Position numbers and translations under genes: made by a program
Notes under the pieces: generated by a model
What the model was told of the DNA's origin: nothing
What the model saw: only the letters and a program-made list of their open reading frames with translations
The model's database searches: none
Assembly (NCBI RefSeq): GCF_047496725.1
Contig: NC_132982.1
Coordinates: 372,001-436,000, forward strand
From: Anoplolepis gracilipes
Taxonomy: Eukaryota > Arthropoda > Insecta > Hymenoptera > Formicidae
Length of the DNA: 64,000 nt
Reading direction: 5' to 3'
In this document: piece by piece, positions 12,182 to 23,822 of the stretch
Numbering within the stretch: position 1 is the first letter of the stretch
Layout of the letters: each line of letters begins with the position of its first letter

Positions 12182-13871
12182 TTAGATGAAGGTATATTGA
12201 TATAAATTGTCGACATATTTAAATGTGGTCCCTATACATTTATATTTAGCATCAATGAAAATAATTTCTTTGATAACGTATATTTGATTGCCAACCGCTA
12301 CAGTATTATCAGGAAGTTTGACTGATATTTTCATGTTTTTATAAATTAGTTTTTTGCATTTAAAATGATAACAAATATTTGGATTGGAGAAAAATAGTCG
12401 CTTAGGAAGGTAAGTTGGAGTGTCAGACGATTTAATTTCAATCTCGATATTTTCTTCTTCTGTAATTTGGTTGCATATTTACTTGTTGCAAAGGTAATTT
12501 TTTAGAACGATTTCGTCTTTTTAGAGATTGAAGATAATTTTCGAAAGGAAAGCAACTATATCTTTCTATTGGACCATATGTTTGTACGTCTGCACAAAGA
12601 TGCAGTAATGAATGTACATTAAACACGACAAAATCCTCACCATATATTTTAGCAGATTTGAATACAACTTGAATATAACTTTCTAATAGCTTCTTCAGCA
12701 ACGTTTATGTAAGCCTCGATTACAGGTACACTAGATAATATAGTAATTGCTACATGAAATAACAAAAAGGGTCGATATTTTACGTTATCAAGAATATTAT
12801 AGAAAATGGTTACGCTGCTATATAAAACAATGAATCAAAACTCAGTTGCTTTAAATTTTTTTAAGTTTACTAAAACTCGAAGTTTTCGACAAAAATCAGA
12901 CGTGACGAATTTACGTATTATCTGTATGTTATAATCAATTGCAGCAAGATTTTGTCGGGAGAGTTTACAGCGACGGCTTCCTTCTATCCAATACTTTACA
13001 AGCAAACGCTTCGTATACCTAGATATATTATATGCATAGGATCCAAAACAAACTGCTTCACGAGATCTATATTTAAAGTTAATAATGGTGATTTTCCTTT
13101 TACATGATCATCATTCTTCTCATCAATATAGTCGTGTTTCGTTCTTAAAATAACTGAATTACTTATTTTAGTTGGATAAAAAGTTGCTTCTTTACTCTTT
13201 TGATAGTACACCTTTTGCATCCGTACAAACTTGTATGCCCTTTAATCATCTTTAGCATGGCTCTTGCGGGTGCATCAGCCGTAAAACATTCAATTTCAAC
13301 ATAATATGTTTTACAATTGTATTGAAAGTCGTTTTCTCGTAAAGAAATCATTTCTTCAATAAAAAGCTATAGGTATTCTTCAAGATTTATTAGTTTTCCT
13401 TCACCACAGAAACATGCAATCATGAATGGACGTGAATCTATAATATCATCACTACGACCTAAAATAGGCCACAAGTCAGTTCTATTGCTCTTGAATACAG
13501 GTAAACTGTCAATATTAATAATTAATTTAATAGTTGAAATTTCGCCATTTATTCCGCCATTCTGTAATTTACGCGTCAAACATTTTTGAATTTCATAATA
13601 ATACATCTCGTCATTATCAAAAGAAATGGTTTTCAATTTTCTACAAGACACACCCAATAGGTTTTTATCAATACGCGGTAAAAATGGATAGGCTGAATTA
13701 ATTAAATTCAAAATCTGATTTAACGCTGCATGTGTTAAGTTATTATCGATTGCTATCTTACGCAAATTATTCATAAAATTGGTTGCATTTATTTGAAATG
13801 TAAGTGTTATAAAACCATTATCATTATGATTTTCATTATTCTCATGAATGGAACTATCACTGTCGTCAGTG

Positions 13872-13930
<59 letters not shown>

Positions 13931-14129
13931 CTATATTATTCGAATTTAATTCTATGAGCATTAATATGGAAGGCAATTCATTGGTATTTACTGTATCTAC
14001 TGTATCTACTGTATCTACTGTATTTATTGTATCCATGCTTTTATTACTTTCAACTGCATAGCATATAGATGAATTTAAATTTTGTATATTTGTATAAGTA
14101 GAATTAGAGTCATTTGTATACGAGGGCAA
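12182..14129 (-). pseudogene. CACTA (En/Spm)-like transposase, broken
   Basis: On the minus strand the following appear in order. An Asp/Ser/Thr-rich N-terminus lies at 13,866-14,129, invaded by an AT microsatellite. A conserved core at 13,367-13,774 includes IINIDSLPVFKSN, LWPILG and PFMIACFCGEGK. A metal-site-like block at 13,163-13,351 has ADAPARAMLKMIKGH and GCKRC. At about 13,010-13,050 is DPMHIIYLG. A DUF4218-type C-terminal domain at 12,438-12,701 has VHSLLHLCADVQTYGPIERY and PFENYLQSLK, and a tail runs to a stop at 12,182. This order is that of animal CACTA transposases. An in-frame TAG at 13,367-13,369, a frameshift near 13,205 and further breaks make it non-functional. CACTA ends were not located. 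Confidence 0.65.
13876..13927. repeat. (TA)n microsatellite
   Basis: An uninterrupted TA dinucleotide run inside the N-terminal part of the broken transposase reads as alternating Tyr-Ile in the frame. Confidence 0.95.
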
Positions 14130-14855
14130 TAATATGTTTTGTACTGCATTATTTATTTTTTTACCTAACTGTCAATTACTGAAAAGCTTATTCTCACACA
14201 TTTTTTAATTATTTATGTAACGATTAAAACTATTGAACAACAATAATTATAAAATGTTAAAAATAAAAGTTCTACTATTTTTTTATATAAAATTCAAATG
14301 TCTAGTGTAACGTAGACAATTTTTGCTCCTGTAACAGACAATGTGAAAAATATTTATATATTAAATCTAAAAATGTAAAATAATAAATATATATGTATAT
14401 ATAATAATATATAAATAAATTTGTTAAATATATAATGTATTTGGGAAAACAGAAATATAAAAATATAATTTCTTATATTTATTTTTAAAAATATGATTTA
14501 TCGAAGATATACATTTATTTTATTTATTTAAATCTAAAATTTCCTCTGACTGGATTGTTAATATTAAATTAATTAAATAATACATTGAAAATTAGGTACA
14601 ATAAAAAGCACTACGTTTTGCTAAACATATTCGCACTTTTCTTAGAAAGGTCATGCTTATTTTAAAAAATTGAAAGATCATATTTTATCTAAATATGCTA
14701 CTTTTAATCATTTCAAAATTGTTTATTGTGTACGTTTTACATAAAAAAGGAGACATCATTTTATATAATTTAATATTTTTATAAATTTGTAGCCGTATGC
14801 ATTCTATGACTCTGATTGTGAGCAGATATAGAAATCTCTAAATATTATTTACATA
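14130..14855. other. AT-rich stretch without recognised features
   Basis: AT-rich sequence upstream of the transposase relic. I see no open frame with coding character and no inverted-repeat ends. Confidence 0.5.
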
Positions 14856-16805
14856 GATGACGATCTCTCTTATCAATAACCATCTATCCTCTTCTCTGCT
14901 CGCTTTGAAACACTCTTCTTTCTTTTTTATCCTGTTCTTCCGCTTATTCCTCTCTTCACTCTGTCTTATCGCCTTTCCTTCTTCTAATCTTTTACTACAT
15001 GTATCTCCAATTGCACCTGTCCGCTTTTTGCAACATTCTTCTTCCCCTTCCTTCCATTCCGTCCACTCCTTACTCTTCTCACTCTTCTTGTTATTCCTCT
15101 CCATCCTTCATCTCTTCCCATTTTTCTGTTCCTTTTCATGAATCCCTCTTCTATCCTCGCTTCTATCTCATACATCTCTCTTTTCACTTGCCTTCCACTC
15201 TCACTCTCTCCCCCTCACACACACTCTCTCTCTCTCTCTCTTCCCCTTTCTCTCCTCTCTCTCTCTCCTCTCTTTCTCTCTCCCCTCTCTCTCTTCTTCT
15301 CCTGCTCCTCTTCTTCCTTCTCCATTTCTCCATCTCTTCCCCTTCCTCTCCTTTCTTTTTCTTTCTCCGTCACCCTCTTCTCTTCTCTCCTCTCTCCACG
15401 TTCCTTCTTCCTTGTCTCCCTTTTCTCTGCCCTCTCATCACCCGCCCTTAACTTTCACCTATCATCGCCCACTCTTCTCTCCATCTTAGCCTCTCTCACC
15501 TCCTACCTTTCTATCTTCCGCCTTTCTCCCCCTGCTCTCCTGCCTACTCTTCCGTTCACCGTGGATCTGCTTCATTATCCTCAGCTATTCTGTCATGCAA
15601 TTTCTCACTGCGGGTCTTCTTCACTGCCCTCTTCACTTCCATCCTGCAATCCCTCTTTCTCCCATCTCCTTCCTTCTCCCCCCTTGCCAGTTCACCTTAT
15701 TTCCTCTTCTTCCTCCCTCTTGCCTTCCATCTTTTCTCTGCGCTCCTCCTCACTTGATTTCCCTTCTCTTCTCCTATCTGCTACCCGCCTCTAACCTCCA
15801 ACTGTCATCGCGTACGTCTTTCTCCACCTGCACTCCGACATCCCCTTCATTTCGCTCCTCATCTGCCCTGATTCCTCCACACCACTGTCCTCCACACGTC
15901 TACCATGTCCTCCTTCCGCTCCTTAATTTCGCTGCCTCTACGCTTCAGCTCCTCCAACTCTCCCTGCCTTTTCCTCTTCAACCCCATTTCCCTTCACCCT
16001 CCTTCACCCAGCTCACTCTCTTCCTCTCCTTCCAGCCAGTCCTCCACCTTCACTCTTCTCGCTTACTTTCCCTTCTCCTTCCTTCGCTCTGTCTACTCGC
16101 TCCATTGTCTCCTTTACTTTTTCCCCAACTCTTCTCTAACCTCTCAACACTCAACACACGTGCCTTAGTCCGTTCACTCGCCCTTATCCTAATTGATATC
16201 CCTTCCTGATATGCCTTCCTCAATATCGATATATCGGGATCATTTTCCACTACACCTTCTAACCGTCTCCTGCCGCCATCTGCCGTCTGCCGTCGGTACT
16301 CCGCCTCCTCTCTCTCTACCGCACCGCTCCTTCCTTCTGCTCTTTCCTTACCGACCCATGCCCGCCATCCTCTCCCCGTTCCTTTCCGCTCCCTGCTTCC
16401 ACTTATTATCCTCGTATTTCTTTTCTTCCTTTTCTTTTTTATTTCTTCTTTTCCGTCACTTCTCTTCTGATTCCTCTCCGTACAGGCTCCTCACTATCTT
16501 CCCTCTTCCTTTGTTACTCCCTCGCTTTTCTCCACGTTCCACTCGTTTCCTTGATTTTCTCCTGCTGTCCATAATACTTCCACGTCATCCTTCTCATCTC
16601 TCGTTCCAACTTTCTCATGCTTATATTTCCTTACTCCATGTGCCCTTCACCTCCACTCCACTTCCTCCCACGGCAAGGTCCCTCCTCTTATCCCTCTATT
16701 CCTCCTTTTCACTCAATACTGTCCCTATCTATTCAATACTCCGATCTTTCTCCGGACTCTCATTTTACACGTACACTACGTCCGCCATCTTATCCCCTCC
16801 TCTAT
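14856..16805 (-). pseudogene. Purine-rich (minus-strand) LINE ORF1-like relic
   Basis: The plus strand is almost pure C/T for nearly 2 kb, so the minus strand is purine-rich. Read on the minus strand it gives Lys/Glu/Arg-rich, coiled-coil-like peptides, such as EEGKAIRQSEERNKRK near 14,950 and VKETMERVDRAKEGEGK near 16,090, broken across frames. A minus-strand ATG near 16,785 could be an old start. The plus-strand Ser/Leu/Pro frames are composition shadows. A charged coiled-coil ORF1 of a non-LTR retrotransposon is my best guess. No reverse transcriptase is present, so the call is tentative; a simple expanded polypyrimidine tract is the alternative. Confidence 0.35.
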
Positions 16806-16895
16806 AAGCATATAATATTTTAGCATGTGAATTTCTTTTATAACGCTGACTTTCTTTTTCTAATATTTAAGTAATTGTCAATAATTTTTATGAAC

Positions 16896-16901
<6 letters not shown>

Positions 16902-16945
<44 letters not shown>
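16902..16945. repeat. (TA)n microsatellite
   Basis: A simple TA dinucleotide run between two copies of flanking unique sequence that are duplicated further downstream. Confidence 0.9.
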
Positions 16946-16949
<4 letters not shown>

Positions 16950-17048
16950 CGATTCGGGAATTTTTACTCTACATTTTGATATAAGAATCTAGTACCTGTC
17001 AATAATTTTTATGAACATATATTTATATATACATATATATATATGTAT

Positions 17049-17385
17049 CCGGAGAAAGATCGGAGTATTGAATAGATAGGGACAGTATTGAGTGAAAAGG
17101 AGGAATAGAGGGATAAGAGGAGGGACCTTGCCGTGGGAGGAAGTGGAGTGGAAGTGAAGGGCACATGGAGTAAGGAAATATAAGCATGAGAAAGTTGGAA
17201 CGAGAGATGAGAAGGATGACGTGGAAGTATCATGGACAGCAGGAGAAAGTCAAGGAAACGAGTGGAACGTAGAGAAAAGCGAGGGAGTAACAAAGGAAGA
17301 GGGAAGATAGTGAGGAGCCTGTACGGAGAGGAATCAGAAGAGGAGTGACGAAAAAGAAGAAATAAAAAAGAAAAGAAAGAAAAGA
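17049..17385 (+). repeat. Inverted partial duplicate of the 16.4-16.76 kb tract
   Basis: The sequence is the reverse complement of about 16,430-16,755, including the ccggagaaagatcggagtat start and the tgaggagcctgtacggagag stretch. It is flanked by AT microsatellites and copies of the block ATGTATCGATTCGGGAATTT, which occurs at 16,944, 17,405 and, more diverged, 18,068. This suggests a local inverted duplication. Confidence 0.8.
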
Positions 17386-17601
17386 AGATACATATATATA
17401 TATATATGTATCGATTCGGGAATTTTTACTCTACATTTTGATATAAGAATCAAGTAATTATTTCAATATTTAATTTTCTTATAATAAACCGAAAGTCATT
17501 TATTATAAAGCACATAATATTTTAGCATGTGAATTTCTTTTATAATGTTAACTTTCCTTTTCTAATATCGAAGTAATTGTCAATAATTTTATGAACATAT
17601 A

Positions 17602-18062
17602 CAAGGTGTCCCATAATTCGCGAACCACCCGTTACGTGCAGGTAGAGTAGGTTAAACTGAGTAAAAAAATTATCTACCATTTTGCAATTTTTGCAATAGT
17701 TAATGAGATATTAATTATAAGAGATCAGCCAATCGGCGCCTGGCAGGAGCGCGCGGCACAAAGAAGCCTCCCATTGTTACTTGATACTAGGCGCGCCGAC
17801 GAAGCGGTGGGAGGAATCCTCTGCATTGACAACCTGAAGAGTCACATACATAGTCACACACATATCGACGCGCCTAGTATTAAGTAACAGTGGGAGGCTT
17901 CTTCGTGCCGCGCGCTCCTGCCGGGCGCCGATTGGCTGATCTCTTATAATTAATATCTCATTAACTATTACGAAAATTGCAAAATAATACATAACTTTTT
18001 TATTCAGTTTAACCTACTCTACCTGCACCTGACGGGAGGTTCGCGAATTATGAAACACCCTG
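17602..18062. mobile_element. TA-flanked foldback MITE (461 bp)
   Basis: It starts CAAGGTGTCCCATAATTCGC and ends GCGAATTATGAAACACCCTG, with TA on both sides (17,600-17,601 and 18,063-18,064). The arms are complementary over about 190 bp each around a ~75-bp centre. It has no coding capacity. TA duplication and CAGGGTG-type ends point to a Tc1/mariner-related non-autonomous element. Confidence 0.8.
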
Positions 18063-18937
18063 TAAATATGTATAGATTCAGGAATTTTTGCTCTGCATTT
18101 TGATATGAGATTTAACTAATTATTTTAAATTTTATATTCCTTGCTATTATAAGTGAAATAATACAAGTTCGCGTAGTCTTATTCACTTATTAATTTTATA
18201 AAAAGATCGATATATATTTTAGAGTAAGATTGAATATGGTTAATATTCTTATTCTTTTTGTAATTAATAAATTATGCTAAGTCAATTAATTAATTGACAA
18301 TCGATCTTATAATTACAAATGGTTTTTGTTAATCCTATAATGAATAAAGATTATTATAAAATTGTACACGGAGCCGAGAGGTTACCCCGACTAGTCAATA
18401 CACATATACATATATATCGATATCGATATCAATCAGCTGGCAGCAAGCGATAGGAACGTTACCGAGTATAAGCCAAGGAGATACAAAAACTGAAGAATGC
18501 GATAAACAGAAGGGGGTTTGGACGAAAGATCGGCAAGGAATCATGTGTATCAAGCACGAGACGCCGAAGCGAACGGTTGCGATATATTGGATTAAGCGAT
18601 TACGGACTTAGAAAATTTTTGATACTTACCGTGAATCGGAATCTATGATTAGTGCACCGTGACGCGGTTTCGCGAGACTCGCACCAAGTGTTTGAGATAT
18701 TTCTCTGTACGAATTATTTAAAAGTTTTTTTATTAAAGCAAGGTTAAGAGAGTCAGTCTTTTTTTTTACTGTGCTTGCCCGGTTCATCAGCACCTGTCGT
18801 TTCTCCATCCAAGCACCCGTTCCTGCGTGCGATTCTGAAAATTCTAGACGGCGAAACTTACCTGTGAGAATATCCCAGACTGAACCTTCTCAGTTGTCTT
18901 ATAGCCAATTTAAAATCAGAAGTGGAATTCGCGGGTC
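18063..18937. other. Unassigned stretch upstream of the Gypsy relic
   Basis: An AT-rich part to about 18,360 is followed by a mixed-composition part that could hold the long terminal repeat or leader of the Gypsy element that follows. I could not find a matching copy downstream of the element, so no LTR is called. Confidence 0.35.
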
Positions 18938-19900
18938 TTGTGTGTAGCGATCCGACTGAAAACAAAGGACCGATCAAGATTGGAGAAGCTCACAGAAGAG
19001 GAGCTCAGAAGAGAGGCTCCCAATAGAAGGGACGAAGGAGGAGTTGATCCAGGCGATAGTGCAACATCTGGAGAAACATCTCCAGGAAAGGAGATGTTTC
19101 CTGGTGAAGGAACCGCCAAGCCGTGGAAAGGAAGCCAAGGGGAGGTAAGCCTTTTAACGGCGTCGGACATGCTCCAGCTAATGAATAAATTTTTTGATTA
19201 TATACACGTGCAACAGCAGCAGGTTCTCGACCAACTAGCTCGCCAGTAAGAAGCGTTTTTACGGCAGGTAATCAGTACAACGGGCGGACGACAAGAGTCG
19301 TCGGGCAATAGCGAATCCGACGAGCTCGAGGACCGCCGGGCGAAGATGAAGGGCATCAGCAAGCTGGAGCACGAAGAGAGACTGTCTCCTGTGAGTTAGT
19401 CTGGATTCAGTAACGAACACTGGGATCTCTCGGTGAACGATGACACAGGACGCCAGAGCGCGACCGGAGGAAGGGCGATTAAGTGGATAGCCACCCAGAT
19501 ATCAGAATTCATGGGGCTAAAGACAGAATCGGTCAGGGTGTGAATCCAGAGAGTGGATAAAGTGGCTCGAGTACATGGAGCTACTGACGGGTTGTACTGT
19601 TAGCGGCCTCGAGCAAACTTACCAAAGACGCCCGAAAGTGGTACGACACCCAGATGGGGGCAGTTTTGGAATCGTGGTCAGATCTCAAACAGGCCGTGAT
19701 GAAAATGTTCGACATTAAAATTCCGTATTACGCTTCAATCGAAGCAAGAAAATAGAATCCAACAAAAGGAAACATTCCACCAATATGTGCTGGAGAAGCT
19801 AGCGCTCATGTACAGGGTGCTTCTGCAACATACAGATCAGTAAGTTGGGTTGCCTATCTGACGATCGGCAGGGGCATGTTTTACCGACCTCGCATAATCG
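18938..19900 (+). pseudogene. Ty3/Gypsy gag relic
   Basis: The first frame, 18,938-19,249, is charged and ends in a Gln-rich helix-like segment (QLMNKFFDYIHVQQQQ), as at the start of a Gypsy gag. Beyond it the coding trace continues across frames (for example WIATQISEFMGLKTESV near 19,500) with stops and shifts. It stands directly upstream of reverse transcriptase and integrase remnants on the same strand. No zinc knuckle was recognised. Gag identity is mainly from position. Confidence 0.45.
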
Positions 19901-20075
19901 AAAATTAATAAAATCAGGGGATCGATTACGTAATTTTTTCTTTGTGAAAAGTGAAAAAATTACATGATTGATACCTTAAATGCAAATCCGGTAATGAATG
20001 AGAAAACTGAAATCGGCTTTTAACATACAGTATTTTATATTAAAAATTACTATAGTATGTAGTAACTATGGACTA

Positions 20076-20200
20076 TTAAGAACATTTCAAGTTAAAATGC
20101 TGTGTAAAACTGTAAAAATTGACGTAATTTACATAAAAATTACATTAATTACGTTAATTTTTACAGTTTTACGTAGCATTTTAACTTGGAATGTTCTTAG
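20076..20200. mobile_element. Small palindromic MITE inside the Gypsy relic
   Basis: The arms 20,077-20,132 and 20,143-20,200 are nearly perfect inverted copies (TAAGAACATTTCAAGTTAAA on the left). The insertion separates the gag trace from the reverse transcriptase trace. Confidence 0.65.
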
Positions 20201-20475
20201 TGCTTAGCTGCTGGCTTCGCTTTGGAGCTGACTCTGAGGCTACTTGCCCGGCTGGATTCAGGATCGGAACAGGTGTCGAGTCGGCGGTCGGTCGGGCTTA
20301 TATACCCGGGAGCCTTCCCCCTCTCTCGAACGCTACGAGAGAGAGGGGGTTCCCAATGGCGTGCGCGATGATGGTTTTACGCGATGGGGCGCTCATAGAC
20401 GCCGAGTCTCAATAATTGGAGGCGGGTGTTCGGTCCCCGAGACCGTTAGTAACGGCGTACCGTTACAAGGGAAGA
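20201..20475. other. GC-richer stretch of unknown origin within the Gypsy relic
   Basis: Higher GC content than its neighbours, with a short hairpin at about 20,318-20,350 (ccccctctctcgaacg / acgagagagagggggt). It encodes nothing I recognise and looks like a further insertion or diverged element sequence. Confidence 0.35.
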
Positions 20476-20479
20476 GAAA

Positions 20480-21265
20480 GTTATAGTCTACATCGATGAC
20501 ATTATGATTGCGTCCGTAACGATCGAAAAAAACCTGCAAACGTTAAAAAAAATTTTGGCGATACTCAAGCATTATAGTTTTGAATTGAATTACGAGAAAA
20601 GTCAATTCCTCAAGAAATCGGTGGAATACCTAGGATACATAGTCTCAGAACAGGGAATAACTCTGAGCAAACGGTACACTAAAGCGGTACGAGACTTCCC
20701 CTGTCCGCGGAATATTCACGATCTACAAAGGTTTCTAGGATTGACAAGTTACTTCTGAAAGTTTATTCAAGATTACGCGAAGGCTCTACATCATTTAACC
20801 AAGAAAACGGTTAAGTTCGATTTCGACGACAATTGCATTCTATCGATTAAAGGAGATCCTTACTACTTATCCCGATCTATGGATTTATAATCTAACAGCC
20901 GAAACGGAATTACATACGGATGCGAGTGTGCAGGAAATCGCGGCGATTCTATTACAAAAGCAAAAAAACGGGCAATTGGCGCCGGTAGCTTATTACAGCC
21001 AGCTAACGAATAACGCGGATAAAATTACCATTCTTTCGAGCTAAAGATGCTGGCCATTGTTCGCGCAATTGAGAGGTTCCACGTATATTTATACGGCGTC
21101 GATTTTTCGGTGGTAACCGATTGCAATGCATTAGTGCATGCGATGAACAAAGCTAACATTAATCCGTGAATCGCGCGGTGGACTCTCGCATTGCAAAATT
21201 ATAAATTCAGAGTAATTGATCGTTCGGCACGGAAAATGACTCATGTAGATACTCTAAATCGACAG
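20480..21265 (+). pseudogene. Ty3/Gypsy reverse transcriptase and RNase H relic
   Basis: A frame opening at about 20,482 reads YIDDIMIAS, the RT catalytic box, then a thumb-side region with KSQFLKKSVEYLGYIVSE and RNIHDLQRFLGLTSYF. A stop follows at 20,756-20,758. RNase H remnants continue to about 21,200: ETELHTDASVQEIAAILLQ holds the first catalytic Asp, and SVVTDCNALVHAMNKA the later one. They lie in shifted frames. The fingers and palm N-terminal to YIDD are missing, removed or displaced by the inserted DNA upstream. This is an old broken copy. Confidence 0.75.
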
Positions 21266-21266
21266 A

Positions 21267-22246
21267 TTGGTTTTTGTTCACGAGCTTGCGTTAGAACGAG
21301 ATATAAAGTTCCGTCAACTACAAGACAAAAAGTTACAGGAGATTGTGAATAAACTTGAATATGAAGACAATGAAAAATTTACGTTAATCGATGGGTTAAT
21401 ATACTGGAAAGAAATAGATAGACCGCAATTTGTAGTCCCGGAGACCATGGTCAATTATTTAATACAAATTCATCATGATGACTTGGTCCAGAGAAAACAT
21501 ATAAAAGTTTTTACAAGTCATATTGGTTTCCCAGTATGAGGAAAAAATACGCGAATATATAGACAATTGTATATATATATTGTCTGCATCACCGGTAACA
21601 CGTCGCCACACTCGGGTGAAGGACAGATCGAACAAATAAGGTTGCCAACCGGCCCTTTTGAAATTCTACATATTAATCACCTAGGCCCGCTACCGATTTC
21701 AACAAAAGGTAGCACGTCTTTATTATTGTCGACGCGTTTACAAGACATACCTGGTTATTTGCCTCGAAATCAACGACTACAAAGGAAGTCCGAGATAACC
21801 TTATTTTGCTATTCAATATGTTTGGAAACCCAAAAGAAATAATAACCGACCGCGGTACTGCTTTCACGTCAAGTAAGTTTGAAAGCTTAGCTGATAAACA
21901 TGGTATTTACTACCGAAAGGTTGCAGTAGCTGTACCTTGGGCTAATAGTTTAACCGAGAGGGCAAATAGATTTATCATAAACAAATTCAAACGAATTGTT
22001 GTTGACCCGAAAAAGTGGGAGGATTCGTTAGGAACAATTCAGTACGTGATCAATAATACTTATAATTCGGTTATTAAATCTATTCCATCTAAATTATTAC
22101 TAGGGTATGGCCAACGCAATCATTCAGATAGTAAACTTGCAGAATACGTAAATGACCTAACAAAAATAGACAATTACCTAGAAAACGACCGACTTAAACA
22201 ACGCAAAATAAGTCAGGAGGCAACACAAAAAGATTCGCGAATATAA
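21267..22246 (+). pseudogene. Ty3/Gypsy integrase relic
   Basis: Three frame segments (21,267-21,539, 21,567-21,842 and 21,806-22,246) cover an integrase. The first holds the start region. The second has PFEILHINHLGPLP, where the family normally has the first catalytic Asp and this copy shows Asn. The third has ITDRGTAFTS with the second Asp and PWANSLTERANRF with the catalytic Glu, followed by the C-terminal part. A frameshift separates the second and third segments. The element ends without a recognised LTR before a GC-rich LINE fragment at about 22,505. Confidence 0.75.
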
Positions 22247-22504
22247 CAAAATATATTTCAACTAAAGTCATAAAAAACCCACGGCATATAACGTCGGGGA
22301 TTAATATTATGCTCCGAGATACGCAAGGCAAACCTGGTGAAGGAAACTCAAAGCTAATTATGAAGACCCGTATATACAAAAAGCTATGAAATAATCGTTA
22401 TGTAAAAAGAGATATAACCGGCTTCAATATCACAGCTAAGTCGTTAAATACGATAGTTTTGTCCCATAAAATCAAACCATGAGTCAAGCCACGGCCATCT
22501 GTAT

Positions 22505-23660
22505 TTCCAGGCCGTGGCACCCCCGCCTCCCTGACGGTGCGCCACCTTGTGATAGGGGGGCTCACCCCGAAAGTGCCCCTGATGTGGTCGTCAGGTCTTA
22601 GGACTCAAGACCCCCAGGCGATCCGGAGGGGTGCTAAGAACGCACCAAAGAGAAGAAGCATGATGGAAGTCACACCAATTGTGAAGACCTCCGTAGTTTC
22701 GAAGGCTACGGACCAGCGGAGGGGGGTATCGTCCCTGTCCCCCTTCTTCGTCGTTATCCTGCAAAGGGCCACCCGGGGTATTGACGGTGAGCCCCCGGGG
22801 GCATGGGTTATCGCCAATAAGGCGAAGAACCCTATAGTTCTCATTGATATGGCCTTGAGGGCCATATTATACCTCAAGGAATATTTGAGAGGGGCAGAGA
22901 CCACGATCCGAAAGAGATGGAGGAAATTCTGTGAGCTTGACCCGCGAGTGTGCCCTTGGTCTTGTGAGGGCTAGCGAGGATATCCTGGAGGCGGTCATAT
23001 ACCTCACAGAATTTCTAAGGAAAGGCCTTAGTGGATGGCGCTTTTGTGAGGATCCCTCATTACACAGTGGCACTGTGGGACCCCCTCAAGGGATGCCTCC
23101 ACACAAACGGAGGCAAAGCAGTGAATACCCCCACTGGTGTGGGAACGTTCGCGGAAGTAGAGGAGGCGCTGCGGCGCCTGATCAGAGAGGAGGTGGGGCT
23201 CATCCTTGCTGAAAGGCTGAATGGGTCCACGCGTCCCCTTTCTCTAAAAGAGAACACGACCATCGTGTCGAAAACGGGGTCATCACCGAGTGGCTCCGTT
23301 CCTACAGAGATGGAGGGCCTCCCTCTGGGGAGGTTTGTCTCTCCCCTCTTCCTTCTCCTCCTTGAGGAGGAAGAAGAAGAGAGAGGATCCCTTTCCGCGG
23401 GACTCCCGCCCTCCTTTGGGGAGTGGAAGTTCCCCCGGAAAGATTCGTCCCTCTCTGGATGGGGGGGACCCATCTTCCTCTTCGGAGAGGATGGATACCT
23501 CAGTGATGCCACGCCAGGTACGCGGCTCCCGGCTCCATATGACGCACACACAAGCGCGAGCCCTATAGGTGTGAGCTCGGCGCCTCGGCTAACTTCGGAG
23601 AGTAGAGAAGGAGAGAAATATGTTTTGTGTCCTCTTCTCACTTTCTACTGAGTTCGCGAG
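22505..23660 (+). mobile_element. R1-like LINE 5' fragment (leader plus ORF1-like relic)
   Basis: GC-rich block beginning GGCCGTGGCACCC. It holds the conserved hairpin motif at 22,541-22,562 and the ctaagaacgcacc box at 22,634-22,646 that recur in the 31.4 and 33.0 kb copies. Long but overlapping open frames in both strands (such as plus 22,537-22,974 and 23,031-23,651) reflect composition. A charged plus-strand reading is possible, but no ORF1 domain or zinc knuckle was recognised. No reverse transcriptase remains. The block joins the AT-rich repeat at 23.7 kb. Confidence 0.45.
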
Positions 23661-23699
23661 GCAACGCGGCATCACACGACGTAGCTCACGGCTTGCTTT

Positions 23700-23782
23700 G
23701 AGTCTTATGTCTTATATGTAGAGCTATTCTCTTATCCTTCACAGCTTATTTATGACAAAATCTTTGCATTATATATATATAT

Positions 23783-23822
<40 letters not shown>

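Noticed and set aside
13866..14129. Protein with a Tyr-Ile repeat
   Set aside because: The repeat is a TA microsatellite that grew inside a dead transposase.
14999..16823. Long plus-strand Ser/Leu/Pro-rich open frames
   Set aside because: They result from the C/T-rich composition. Several overlap in different frames and have low-complexity content; the minus strand has the more protein-like reading.
23060..23641. 193-codon minus-strand frame
   Set aside because: It lies in GC-rich LINE leader DNA where stops are rare on both strands. No domain is seen, and the plus strand is the element's sense strand.
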